This document shows positions 8,567 through 18,100 of a DNA stretch of 64,000 nucleotides, in pieces. This DNA comes from an uncultured Sphingomonadaceae bacterium (lineage in GTDB: Bacteria; Pseudomonadota; Alphaproteobacteria; Sphingomonadales; Sphingomonadaceae). The stretch is from NCBI GenBank assembly GCA_946479505.1, contig CAMLGC010000004.1:1-64000 (forward strand), given 5' to 3'. The position numbers were made by a program, and so were the translations under genes. Position 1 is the first letter of the stretch; every line of letters begins with the position of its first letter. Below the pieces are notes generated by a model. The model was given only the letters and a program-made list of their open reading frames with translations, did not search any database and was not told the DNA's origin.

Positions 8567-9595
8567 ATGCGCTTCTTCTCCGACAACGCCGCGCCCGTCT
8601 GCCCGCAAGTCCTCGCCGCAATGGCGGACGCCAACACGCTCGACACCGCCTATGACGGCGACAAGTGGAGCGCCCAGCTCGACGCGCGCTTTTCCGATCT
8701 GTTCGACACCGAGGTGCGGGCGCTGTGGGTTCCGAGCGGCACCGCCGCCAATTGCCTCGCGCTCGCCGCTTTGTGCCCGCCTTATGGCGGCGTCGTCTGT
8801 CACCGCGACGCGCATATCCAGAACGACGAATGCGGCGCGCCGGGCTTCTACACCCACGGTGCGACATTGATGCTCGGCGACGGCCCGGGTTCGAAACTCA
8901 CGCCCCAGGCGATCACCAGCGTCGTCGCGCCGATCCGCGACGACGTCCACCAGGTCCAGCCGCACGCGATCTCGATCACCAATGCGACCGAATACGGCCT
9001 CGTCTATACTCCGCGAGAGATCGCCGCGATCGGCGCGCTCGCGAAGGACCGCGGCCTCGGCCTCCATATGGACGGCGCGCGCTTCGCCAATGCGGTCGCG
9101 CATCTCGGCTGCGCGCCCGCCGACGTGACGTGGCGCGCCGGCGTCGACGCGCTCTCGTTCGGCTTCGTCAAGAATGGCGGCATGTCGGCCGAGGCACTGG
9201 TCTTCTTCAAGCCCGAGCTCGCCGACGCGACGCTCTATCGCCGCAAGCGCGCCGGGCTGCTGCTGTCGAAGGGGCGCTATCTGGCCGCGCAGATCCTCGC
9301 CATGCTCGACGGCGACTTGTGGCTCGTCAACGCCCGCGCGGCCAATGCCGGCGCGCGGCTGCTCGCCGAGGCGGCGGGCGACCGGCTTGTCCATTCGGTC
9401 GAGGCCAACGAGGTCTTTCTGCGCGTGACGCCTGAAGAGGCGGCGAGCCTGCGCGCGCTGGGCTTCGATTTCTACGATTGGGGCGTGGGCGAAGCGCGGC
9501 TGGTGATCTCATGGGACCAGAGCGAAAATGCGATCCGCCCGCTCGCCGATGCGATCGCCGCGCTTGGTCCATCGACGGAGCTTGTGACCGCATAA
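8567..9595 (+). CDS. ltaE: Low-specificity threonine aldolase (PLP-dependent)
   Basis: This 342-residue fold-type I PLP enzyme cleaves L-threonine or allo-threonine to glycine and acetaldehyde. The PLP lysine is K202 in SFGFVKNGGM. Upstream signatures are LWVPSGTAANCLAL (phosphate-binding region), HIQNDECGAPGF and GLGLHMDGARFANA with the pyridine-nitrogen aspartate. ATG at 8567 starts directly with the conserved SDNAAPVCPQVL; ORF extensions upstream read antisense-like repetitive sequence inside the PBP gene. Its TAA stop at 9593 abuts the ribosome-binding site of the next gene, so the two are probably co-translated. Confidence 0.93.
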   Translation: MRFFSDNAAPVCPQVLAAMADANTLDTAYDGDKWSAQLDARFSDLFDTEVRALWVPSGTAANCLALAALCPPYGGVVCHRDAHIQNDECGAPGFYTHGATLMLGDGPGSKLTPQAITSVVAPIRDDVHQVQPHAISITNATEYGLVYTPREIAAIGALAKDRGLGLHMDGARFANAVAHLGCAPADVTWRAGVDALSFGFVKNGGMSAEALVFFKPELADATLYRRKRAGLLLSKGRYLAAQILAMLDGDLWLVNARAANAGARLLAEAAGDRLVHSVEANEVFLRVTPEEAASLRALGFDFYDWGVGEARLVISWDQSENAIRPLADAIAALGPSTELVTA

Positions 9596-9600
9596 GGAAA

Positions 9601-10635
9601 ATGATGGTTCGCGGGAGCGCCCGCGACGTCTACATCCCCGTTCGCCCTGAGCCTGTCGAAGGGCCGTTCTTTTCTCAGCCCAAGGCAAAAGCGGTGCTTC
9701 GACAAGCTCAGCACGAACGGGTTTCTTCCGAGGCACCCCAATCCACCCGACTCGCGATCCTGATTCCCTTCGCGATCGTCACGCTGCTGTGGGGCTCCAC
9801 CTGGATCGTCATCCGCGACCAGCTTTCGGTGGTGCCGGCAAGCTGGTCGGTGACGTACCGCTTCACGGTCGCGGGGCTGACGATGCTCGCCTATGCGCTC
9901 GCCAGACGTGAATCGTTCACGCTCGACGCGCGCGGCTGGGGGTTCGCAATCGCACTCGCGCTCAGCCAGTTCTGCCTCAATTTCAACTTCGTCTATCGCG
10001 CCGAGGAGCACATCACCTCGGGGTTGGTCGCGGTGGTGTTCGCGCTGCTGCTCGTCCCCAACGCGCTTCTGGGCCGTATCTTCCTCGGTCAACGACTCGG
10101 CCGCCAGCTCATCGTTGGCTCAGCGGTCGCGATAGCGGGGATCGCGTTGCTCTTCGTCCAGGAAGCGCATGCCGACCCCAATGGCTCGGGCGAAGTGCTG
10201 ATCGGTATCGGGATCACGTTGCTCGCAATTCTCTCGGCTTCGACGGCCAACGTGCTCCAGGCGACCAGGGCCGCGCGCGCCTATCCGATGGCGCCGATGC
10301 TCGCGGTCGCGATGCTGCTCGGCGCCGCAATGGACGCCAGCGTCGCGTTGGTGCTGACCGGATCGCCGGTCATCGAACCGCGCTGGAGCTATATCGCGGG
10401 CATCCTCTATCTGGGCGTGTTCGCCTCGGCGCTCGCCTTCACGCTCTATTTCGGCGTGATCCGCGTGATCGGCCCCGCCAAGGCGGCCTATTCGAGCGTG
10501 ATCGTGCCGGTGATCGCGATGCTGCTCTCGACCTTGTTCGAGGGCTATCGCTGGACGCCGCTCGCGGCCGCGGGCGGCGTGCTGACACTGGTGGGGCTCG
10601 TCATCGCGCTCAAGGCGCGCAGACCCAACCGGTAG
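9601..10635 (+). CDS. EamA/DMT-family transporter with a repeat-derived N-terminus
   Basis: This is a ten-helix drug/metabolite-type exporter of about 344 residues. Two EamA repeats are visible, the first beginning with LAILIPFAIVTLLWGSTWIVI (the diagnostic LLWGSTW) and the second ending AAYSSVIVPVIAMLLSTLFEG. The substrate is unknown. The start is set by AAGGA overlapping the ltaE stop, five bases before ATG 9601 (or ATG 9604). The oddity is the N-terminal extension: residues about 13-40 (VRPEPVEGPFF...LRQAQHER) are encoded by a dispersed palindromic repeat rather than by family sequence. No in-frame Met lies between the repeat and the first helix, so the repeat appears to be translated. Confidence 0.87.
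   Translation: MMVRGSARDVYIPVRPEPVEGPFFSQPKAKAVLRQAQHERVSSEAPQSTRLAILIPFAIVTLLWGSTWIVIRDQLSVVPASWSVTYRFTVAGLTMLAYALARRESFTLDARGWGFAIALALSQFCLNFNFVYRAEEHITSGLVAVVFALLLVPNALLGRIFLGQRLGRQLIVGSAVAIAGIALLFVQEAHADPNGSGEVLIGIGITLLAILSASTANVLQATRAARAYPMAPMLAVAMLLGAAMDASVALVLTGSPVIEPRWSYIAGILYLGVFASALAFTLYFGVIRVIGPAKAAYSSVIVPVIAMLLSTLFEGYRWTPLAAAGGVLTLVGLVIALKARRPNR
9638..9720. repeat. Dispersed palindromic repeat (sphingomonad REP-like) inside the EamA gene
   Basis: The left arm CGTTCGCCCTGAGCCTGTCGA and right arm TCGACAAGCTCAGCACGAACG form an imperfect inverted repeat around an internal segment of about 35 bases. The CCTGAGCCTGTCGAAGG motif is a well-known repetitive element of many alphaproteobacterial genomes, recalled from general knowledge rather than from other copies here. 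It sits in frame in the 5' end of a transporter gene and adds about 28 codons. Confidence 0.75.
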
Positions 10636-11390
10636 TCGGGAAAAGCCGGCGCCCAGCCGAGCACGCGCTTCGCCTTGCCGTTCGCGACGCGCCGGTTCTC
10701 GGCATAGAAACCGCGCGCCGCGGGCGAGAGGCTGTCGAGGGCGATGAAAGGCGGGGGCGCCATTCCGAGCAGCCTCGAGGCGAACTCGATCACCTCGTTC
10801 TGCGGCGCGGGCGCGTCGTCGGCAAAATTATAGGCACCGGCGGGTCCGTCGAAGCCGGCGATCACGCCCGAGACGATATCCTCGACATGGACGCGGCTGA
10901 ACACCTGCCCCGGCGCCTCGACGCGGTGCGCGCGGCCCTCGCGCACCCGGTCGAGCGGCGAGCGGCCGGGGCCGTAAATCCCCGGCAGCCGAAACACGCG
11001 CGCGCCAAGCGCGAGCCACGCCGCATCCGCCTCCGTCCGCGCCTGCCGCCGCCCGGCGCCGGTCGGTGCACTCTCATCGACCCATGCCCCGCCGACATCG
11101 CCATAAACACCGGTTGAAGAGAGATAGCCCGTCCAGCACTCCCGCTCCCGAATCGCCCTCTCATAAGCGGCGAGCACCGGATCGATCTCGCCCGCAGGCG
11201 GCACCGAGGACAGGAGGTGCGTCGCCGCCGCGATCTCCGCCTGCACGCGTGCCGCGTCGGCGAATGCGATCGTCTCCCCACGTCCGTCTCGGCTCGTGCC
11301 CACAATCCGCCACCCTTCGTCGCGCAACCGCATGGAAAGGCGCGTCGCGGTGTAGCCGAAGCCGAAGAGGAGGAGGCGGGGCACGCGCAC
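10545..11390 (-). CDS. NAD(P)-dependent epimerase/dehydratase-like protein (extended SDR)
   Basis: This 281-residue Rossmann-fold protein has LLLFGFGYTATRLSMRL at the N-terminus as nucleotide-binding loop, the SDR active-site region YLSSTGVYGD, the strand VFRLPGIYGPGRSPLD and a C-terminal GWAPAFPDYRLGLRAL typical of the YeeZ-like group. The substrate is unknown. The frame continues past the conserved end by about 22 residues, so its 3' end overlaps the convergent EamA gene by 91 bases. Start ATG at 11390 agrees with homology beginning at PRLLLFGFG. Confidence 0.82.
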   Translation of the reverse strand: MRVPRLLLFGFGYTATRLSMRLRDEGWRIVGTSRDGRGETIAFADAARVQAEIAAATHLLSSVPPAGEIDPVLAAYERAIRERECWTGYLSSTGVYGDVGGAWVDESAPTGAGRRQARTEADAAWLALGARVFRLPGIYGPGRSPLDRVREGRAHRVEAPGQVFSRVHVEDIVSGVIAGFDGPAGAYNFADDAPAPQNEVIEFASRLLGMAPPPFIALDSLSPAARGFYAENRRVANGKAKRVLGWAPAFPDYRLGLRALSAMTSPTSVSTPPAAASGVQR

Positions 11391-11468
11391 CGTTCTAGGG
11401 ACGCGATGCTGCGCGGCAACACCGAAAGTGGCTGGCGCGCGCCTATGGCTAACCTATAGATAACCACG

Positions 11469-14066
11469 ATGCTCGACGTTCAGAACGCGCCCGCCCTTCC
11501 CACCGTCACCCACCGCGAGGACTACCGCCCGCCCGATTGGCAGGTGCCCGATCTCGCGCTCGATTTCGATCTCGATCCGAGCGAGACACGGGTGCGCGCT
11601 ACCCTTTCGGTCACGCGCAACGGCACGCACGATCGCCCGTTCCGGCTCGAAGGTGCGGGGCAGGTGCCGCTTTCGGTGATGGTCGATGGCGTCGCAGTCA
11701 ACGACTGGCGGCTCGAAGGCGAGGCGCTGGTAATCCCGCTCTCGGACGGCGCGCATACGATCCAGACCGAGGTCGTGATCGCTCCCGATCGCAATACCCA
11801 GCTCATGGGACTCTACGCGAGCGGAGGGCTTCTCTGCACGCAGTGCGAGGCCGAGGGTTTCCGCCGCATCACCTATTTCCCCGATCGGCCGGACGTGCTC
11901 ACCCGCTACGTCGTGCGGATGGCCGCCGACAAGGAGCGCTATCCGGTCCTGCTCGCGAACGGCGATCCGATCGCGCGGGGCGATCTCGACGACGGCAGGC
12001 ATTGGGCCGAATGGCGCGACCCCTTTCCCAAGCCCTCCTATCTCTTCGCGCTGGTCGCGGGCGACCTCGCGCCCAACCGCACGACCTTCACGACGATGTC
12101 GGGCCGCGAGGTCGAGCTCGCCATCTGGGCGCGCAAGCGCGATCTTCCCAAGACCGGTCATGCGCTCCACGCGCTCGAGACCGCGATGGCGTGGGACGAA
12201 CGCGTCTATGGGCGCGAATACGATCTCGACGTGTTCAACATCGTCGTGGTCGACGATTTCAACTTCGGCGCGATGGAGAACAAGGGGCTCAACATCTTCA
12301 ACTCGCGCTACATCCTCGCCGATCCGGATACCGCGACCGACGCGGATTACGATGCGATCGCGGGCGTGGTCGCGCACGAATATTTTCACAACTGGTCGGG
12401 CGACCGCGTCACCTGCCGCGACTGGTTCCAGCTCAGCCTCAAGGAAGGCTTCACCGTCTATCGCGACCAGAGCTTCTCGGCCGATCAGGGCTCGGCGGCG
12501 GTCAAACGGATCGAGGACGTGCGCGTGCTTCGCGCGGCGCAATTCCCCGAAGATGCCGGCCCGCTCGCGCACCCGGTGCGGCCCGATTCGTATATCGAGA
12601 TCTCCAATTTCTACACCGCGACCATCTACAACAAGGGCGCCGAGCTGATCCGCATGATGGCGACGATCCTCGGACCGGCGCGCTTCCGCGCCGCGACCGA
12701 CCTCTATTTCGAGCGCTTCGACGGCACCGCGGCGACGTGCGAAGATTTCGTCACGTGCATGGAGGAGGCCGGCGGAGCCGATCTCGCGCAGTTCCGCTTG
12801 TGGTACAGCCAGGCCGGTACCCCGCGCATCACGGCCGATCTGCGACACGACGCGGGCGGCGGGCGCGCGACGCTCGCGCTGCGGCAGCATGTGCCGCCGA
12901 CGCCGGGCCAGCCGGACAAGCAGGCGATGGTGCTACCGCTCAAGCTCAAGCTGTTCGACGGCGAAACCGGGCAGGCGCTGAACGCCGAGCAGCTCGTATT
13001 GCTCGGCGAACCCGTCGGAGAGATCGCCTTCGAGGGTGTGAGCGGCCGCCCCGTGCTGTCGATCAACCGCGGCTTTTCCGCGCCCGTCATCGTTGAGGCC
13101 AATCGCAGCGCCGCCGATCTCGCCTTCCTGTCGGCGCACGACGACGATCCCTTTGCGCGTTACGAGGCGATGCAACAGCTCATGCTCGACACGCTCGTCG
13201 CGTCGGTGGCGCACGGGCGCGGCGATCACGAGGCGGTAATCGAGGCGGTGCGGGCGACGCTCGGCGACGCCGCGCTCGACCCGGCGTTCGTCGGCGAGGC
13301 GGTGCAGCCGCCGTCCGAGGCGTTCATCGGCGACCAGCTCGCGACGGTCGATCCCGAATCGGTGTTCCGCGCCCGCGAGGCGCTGCGTCTCGATCTCGGC
13401 CGCGCGCTCGATGCCGAATGGCGAGACGCCTATGCGCGTCTCGCCGCCGGACAGTACGAATATACCCCCGTCGCCAAGGGCCGTCGGCGGCTGCGCAATG
13501 TCGCGCTCGCCTTCATCGCGGCGAGCGGGGCCGAAGACGCGGCCGGCCTCGCCTTCGCGCAGTTCGAGCAATGCGACAATATGACCGATCGGCAGGCGGC
13601 GCTCACCGTGCTCGGCAACGGCCTGTCGGACAAGCGCGTGGCGGCGCTCGACATCTTCTACAACCGCTATTCGGACAATGCGCTGGTGCTCGACAAATGG
13701 TTCCAGACGCAGGCGCTCTCCACCCGTTCCGATACCCCGGCCGAGGTCGAGGCGCTATCGAAACACCCGGACTTTACCCTCGCCAACCCCAACCGCGCGC
13801 GCGCGCTGATCGGCGCATTCGCCTCCAATCAGCGTGCCTTTCACGACGCATCGGGCCGCGGCTACCGCTTCGTCGCCGACCAGCTCATCGCGCTCGACAA
13901 GCTCAACCCTCAGACCGCGGCCAAGCTGGTGCCGCCGCTCGGCCGTTGGCGGCGTTTCGAGCCCGCCCGCGCCGCGCAGATGCGCGGCGAGCTCGAGCGG
14001 ATCGTCGCGGCGCCGGGAATCTCGAAGGACATGTTCGAACAGGCATCGAAGAGCCTCGAAGGCTGA
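11469..14066 (+). CDS. pepN: Aminopeptidase N (M1 zinc metallopeptidase)
   Basis: This 865-residue cytosolic peptidase removes N-terminal residues from peptides. The zinc site is H303-E304-x-x-H307 with E326 (in LSLKEGF) as third ligand, and the exopeptidase motif GAMENKGLNIFN lies about 30 residues before. The long helical C-terminal domain (DUF3458 type) with repeated ERF-type helices is complete. The length matches E. coli PepN (870). ATG 11469 is used; the first conserved stretch (YRPPDWQVPDLALDFDL) starts at residue 19. The gene is monocistronic, convergent with csaA, 23 bases apart. Confidence 0.96.
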   Translation: MLDVQNAPALPTVTHREDYRPPDWQVPDLALDFDLDPSETRVRATLSVTRNGTHDRPFRLEGAGQVPLSVMVDGVAVNDWRLEGEALVIPLSDGAHTIQTEVVIAPDRNTQLMGLYASGGLLCTQCEAEGFRRITYFPDRPDVLTRYVVRMAADKERYPVLLANGDPIARGDLDDGRHWAEWRDPFPKPSYLFALVAGDLAPNRTTFTTMSGREVELAIWARKRDLPKTGHALHALETAMAWDERVYGREYDLDVFNIVVVDDFNFGAMENKGLNIFNSRYILADPDTATDADYDAIAGVVAHEYFHNWSGDRVTCRDWFQLSLKEGFTVYRDQSFSADQGSAAVKRIEDVRVLRAAQFPEDAGPLAHPVRPDSYIEISNFYTATIYNKGAELIRMMATILGPARFRAATDLYFERFDGTAATCEDFVTCMEEAGGADLAQFRLWYSQAGTPRITADLRHDAGGGRATLALRQHVPPTPGQPDKQAMVLPLKLKLFDGETGQALNAEQLVLLGEPVGEIAFEGVSGRPVLSINRGFSAPVIVEANRSAADLAFLSAHDDDPFARYEAMQQLMLDTLVASVAHGRGDHEAVIEAVRATLGDAALDPAFVGEAVQPPSEAFIGDQLATVDPESVFRAREALRLDLGRALDAEWRDAYARLAAGQYEYTPVAKGRRRLRNVALAFIAASGAEDAAGLAFAQFEQCDNMTDRQAALTVLGNGLSDKRVAALDIFYNRYSDNALVLDKWFQTQALSTRSDTPAEVEALSKHPDFTLANPNRARALIGAFASNQRAFHDASGRGYRFVADQLIALDKLNPQTAAKLVPPLGRWRRFEPARAAQMRGELERIVAAPGISKDMFEQASKSLEG

Positions 14067-14089
14067 GGCGGTTCCGATCGCCGGGGCGC

Positions 14090-14434
14090 TCAGAACAGGC
14101 GACCGCCGTCGGGCACCGTTCGTTCGGGTGCGATCAGCACGATGCCGCCCCCGCCATCCGGAAAGCCGAGCGTCAGCACCTCTGATCGCATCGGGCCGAT
14201 CTGGCGCGGCGGGAAATTGACCACCGCTGCGACCTGCCGCCCGACCAGCGCCCGGGGCGTGTAATGGTCGGTGATCTGCGCCGACGAACGCTTGCGGCCG
14301 ATCTCGGGTCCGAAATCGATGACGAGCTTGATCGCGGGTTTGCGTGCCTCGGGAAATGGTTCGGCCGCGACGATCGTGCCGACGCGAATGTCGACCTCGA
14401 GGAAATCGTCGATCGTGATCTGCGGCGGCACCAT
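14090..14434 (-). CDS. csaA: CsaA-like tRNA-binding domain protein
   Basis: This 114-residue protein is a single tRNA-binding OB-fold like the export chaperone CsaA or the C-terminal domain of some aminoacyl-tRNA synthetases. Signatures are [23 protein letters not shown] near the N-terminus and [21 protein letters not shown] in the middle. Its ATG at 14434-14432 shares one base with the stop of the upstream fzlA gene (TGATG), so translation is very likely coupled. The chaperone role is inherited from the Bacillus protein and is uncertain here. Confidence 0.88.
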   Translation of the reverse strand: MVPPQITIDDFLEVDIRVGTIVAAEPFPEARKPAIKLVIDFGPEIGRKRSSAQITDHYTPRALVGRQVAAVVNFPPRQIGPMRSEVLTLGFPDGGGGIVLIAPERTVPDGGRLF

Positions 14435-15105
14435 CAGAAATCGTGGACCGCATAATGAGCGGGCGGGCCGATGCCCTCCATCCGCTCGGCGAGCAAGGGC
14501 TGGAAGCTTGGCCGGCTCTTGAACCCGCGATACCAGGCGGCCGTCCGCTCGTGTCCCTTCCAGTCGATCCCGCCCAGATAATCGGCGACCGAAATCTGCG
14601 CTGCCGCGGCGAGATCGGCGAGCGTCATCGTCGCGCCGCCCAGCCAGTTGCGGTGATCGAGCAGATAATCGGTATAATCGAGGTGGCGCACCGCGGCCTT
14701 CATCGCCTCGCGCAGCATCTTGGCGTCGGGCGCGGCGCGATGCACGAGCCGCTTGATCATCCGTTCATGGAGCAGCGGCGCAACGATATCGCCGTAGAAA
14801 TGCGTATCGAACCAGGTGACGAGCCGGCGGATCTCGGCGCGATTGGCGGCGGTGCCACTGATCATCGCCGCCTTGTCGACGGTCTCCTCGAAATACTCGC
14901 AGATCGCCATCGACTCCATGAGCAGGATGTTCCGCTCGGGATCCGCCATCACGGGCGTTTGCGCGGCCGGGTTCATGTCGATGAACTCGTCGCGCCGCGC
15001 CCAGGGCGATTCGCGCACGAGCTCGTAACCCACTCCCTTTTCGCCGAGCAGGAGCCGAACCTTGCGCGAGAAGGGGCATAAGGGAAATTGGTAGAGCTGC
15101 CACAT
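14434..15105 (-). CDS. fzlA: FzlA-like GST-fold protein (FtsZ-associated)
   Basis: This 223-residue glutathione-S-transferase-fold protein matches the alphaproteobacterial FzlA group more than catalytic GSTs. The N-terminal thioredoxin-like half begins [21 protein letters not shown], the middle has [17 protein letters not shown], and the C-terminus ends with the diagnostic [12 protein letters not shown]...[10 protein letters not shown]. In Caulobacter FzlA curves FtsZ filaments and is needed for constriction. That the protein here has that role is inference. A generic GST or maleylacetoacetate isomerase is the alternative, but the C-terminal tail argues against it. It is coupled to csaA downstream. 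Confidence 0.75.
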   Translation of the reverse strand: MWQLYQFPLCPFSRKVRLLLGEKGVGYELVRESPWARRDEFIDMNPAAQTPVMADPERNILLMESMAICEYFEETVDKAAMISGTAANRAEIRRLVTWFDTHFYGDIVAPLLHERMIKRLVHRAAPDAKMLREAMKAAVRHLDYTDYLLDHRNWLGGATMTLADLAAAAQISVADYLGGIDWKGHERTAAWYRGFKSRPSFQPLLAERMEGIGPPAHYAVHDF

Positions 15106-15148
15106 GGCAAGGCTGTTACGGCAGCGCTCGCCTGAGCGGAAGGGGCAG

Positions 15149-18100
15149 TTATTCCGCCGCCAGCACCTCGCTGTCCTCCAGCGGCTCCGGAAGACGCGCG
15201 AGCATCTCCTTGGGAACGACCTGCCAGAAGCGGCCGATCGCGCGATCCCATTCGTCGAGCAGGCCCGCCGCCCATTTGCTGTCGGTCGCTTTCACATGCC
15301 GTTCGACGAGATCGCGGAGAACGCCTTCCCAATGCGCCGAGGCGACGCGTTGCCAGACGATGCTGTCGGGGTTCGCCCGGCGTGCGAAACTGTTGTCGGC
15401 ATCGTGGACGAAGGCCATGCCGCCGGTCATGCCGGCACCGAAATTCGCGCCGACCGCGCCGAGCACGACCGCGACGCCGCCGGTCATGTACTCGCAACCG
15501 TTGGCGCCGCAGCCCTCGACCACCACGGTGGCACCCGAGTTGCGCACGGCGAACCGCTCGCCCGCCTGCCCGGCGGCGTAGAGCGCGCCCGAGGTCGCGC
15601 CGTAGAGCACGGTGTTGCCGATAATCGTGTTCTCGTTGCTCTTGAGCGGCGAGCTCACCACCGGGCGCACCGCGATGATGCCGCCCGACAGGCCCTTGCC
15701 GACATAATCGTTGGCGTCGCCGAACACTTCGAGCGTGATGCCCTTGCACAGGAAGGCACCGAGCGATTGCCCAGCCGAGCCGCGCAGGCGGACGGTGACG
15801 TGCCCGTCGGCGAGCTTCGACATGCCGATCGTGCGCGTGATCTCGCTCGACAGCCGCGTGCCCACCGCGCGGTGGGTGTTGCGGACCGAATAGGTGAGCT
15901 GCATCTTCTCGCCGCGCGAGAAGACCGCCGCCGCATCCTTGATGATCTGCGCGTCGAGGCTGTCGGGCACCTCGTTGCGGAAGGTCGAAAGCGAGAAGCG
16001 CCGCTCGGCATCGTCGGCATCGACCTTGGCGAGGATCGGGTTCAGGTCGAGATCGTCGAGATGCTCGGCACCGCGGCTGACCTGGCGGAGTAATTCGGTG
16101 CGGCCGATCACCTCGTCGAGGCTGGTGACGCCGAGCCGCGCGAGGATGTCGCGCACTTCCTCGGCGATGAAGGTCATCAGGTTGATGACCTTCTCCGGCG
16201 AGCCGGTGAACTTGGCGCGCAGCCGCTCGTCCTGCGTGCACACGCCCACCGGGCAGGTGTTCGAATGGCACTGGCGCACCATGATGCAGCCCATCGCGAC
16301 GAGGCTCAATGTGCCGATCCCGAACTCCTCGGCGCCGAGGATTGCGGCGATGACGATGTCGCGCCCCGTCTTCAGGCCGCCGTCGGTGCGCAGCTTGATG
16401 CGGCCGCGCAGGCCGTTGAGCGTGAGCGTCTGGTTGACCTCCGAAAGCCCCATCTCCCACGGCGTGCCCGCATATTTGATCGAGGTCTGCGGGGAAGCAC
16501 CGGTGCCGCCGGTATGCCCGGCGACGAGGATCACGTCGGCATGCGCCTTGGCGACGCCCGCCGCGACGGTGCCGATCCCCGCCGAGCTGACGAGCTTGAC
16601 GCAAACGCGCGCGCGCGGGTTGATCTGCTTCAAGTCGTAGATGAGCTGCGCGAGGTCCTCGATCGAATAGATGTCGTGGTGCGGCGGCGGCGAGATGAGC
16701 GTGACGCCCGGAGTCGCGTGGCGCAACTTCGCGATGAACTCGGTGACCTTGAAGCCGGGGAGCTGCCCGCCTTCGCCGGGCTTGGCGCCCTGCGCGACCT
16801 TGATCTCGATCTCGTCGCAGGCGTTGAGATATTCGGCCGTGACGCCGAAGCGGCCGGACGCGATCTGCTTGACGCCCGAATTGGCGTTGTCGCCATTGTC
16901 GTAGGGCTTGTAGCGGCTCTTGTCCTCGCCGCCCTCGCCCGACACGGCCTTGGCGCCGATCCGGTTCATTGCGATCGCCAGCGTCTCGTGCGCTTCGGGG
17001 CTGAGCGCGCCGAGGCTCATCCCGGGCGTCACGAAGCGTTTGCGGATTTCGGTGATCGGCTCGACCTGCTCGACCGCGATGCCTTCGTCGGGGAAGTTGA
17101 ACTGGAGCAGATCGCGCAGATAGACCGGCGGCAGATCGGCGACACCGCGCGCGAATTGCAGATAGGTCGAATAGCTGTCGGTCGCGACCGCGGTCTGCAG
17201 CAGGTGCATGAGCTGCGCCGAATAGGCATGCGTCTCGCCGGTATGGCGTTGGCGATAAAAGCCGCCGATCGGGAGCGTCGCGACGCCGGTGTCGAACGCC
17301 TGTTCGTGGCGCAGCGTCGCGTTCAGATGGAGCGAGGCATAGCCCTCGCCCGAGATCTTGGCGGGCATGCCGGGGAAGAAGTCGTTGACCAGCGCGCGGC
17401 TCAACCCCACCGCTTCGAAATTATACCCGCCGCGATAGCTGGAGATCACCGCGATCCCCATCTTGGACATGATCTTGAGCAGGCCTTCGTCGACCGCCTT
17501 GCGGTGGTTGGCGAGACACTGATCGACGGTGAGATCGCCGAACAGCCCACGCGCGGCACGATCCAGGATGGCCGCTTCGGCAAGATAGGCGTTCACCGTC
17601 GTCGCGCCGACGCCGATCAGCACCGCATAATAATGCGTGTCGAGGCACTCGGCGGTGCGCACGTTGACGCTGGCATAGGAACGCAGCCCCTTGCGGACGA
17701 GGTGCGTGTGGACCGCCGCCGCGGCGAGAACGCCGGCGATGCCGACGCGATCCGGCCCGACGTGCTCGTCGGTGAGGAAGATCTCGCTCTTGCCCTGGCG
17801 CACCGCCTGCTCGGCCTCCTCGCGGATGCGCTGGATGGCGGCACGCAAGCGATCAGGGCCGCCGCCGGTTTCGAAGGTGCAGTCGATCTCGGCCGCCGCG
17901 CTTCCGAAATAGCCCTCGAGCCGATCCCAGTCCGCGCAGGTGAGCACGGGCGAATCGAGCACGAGCACGCGGCTCTGCTGGCCCGCGGGATCGAGGATGT
18001 TGGCGAGATTGCCGAAGCGCGTCTTCAAGGACATCACATGGCGTTCGCGCAAGCTGTCGATCGGCGGGTTGGTGACCTGGCTGAAATTCTGCCGGAAGAA

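Noticed and set aside
11454..12890. 478-codon minus-strand frame over pepN
   Set aside because: It is a shadow of pepN, whose catalytic motifs are on the plus strand.
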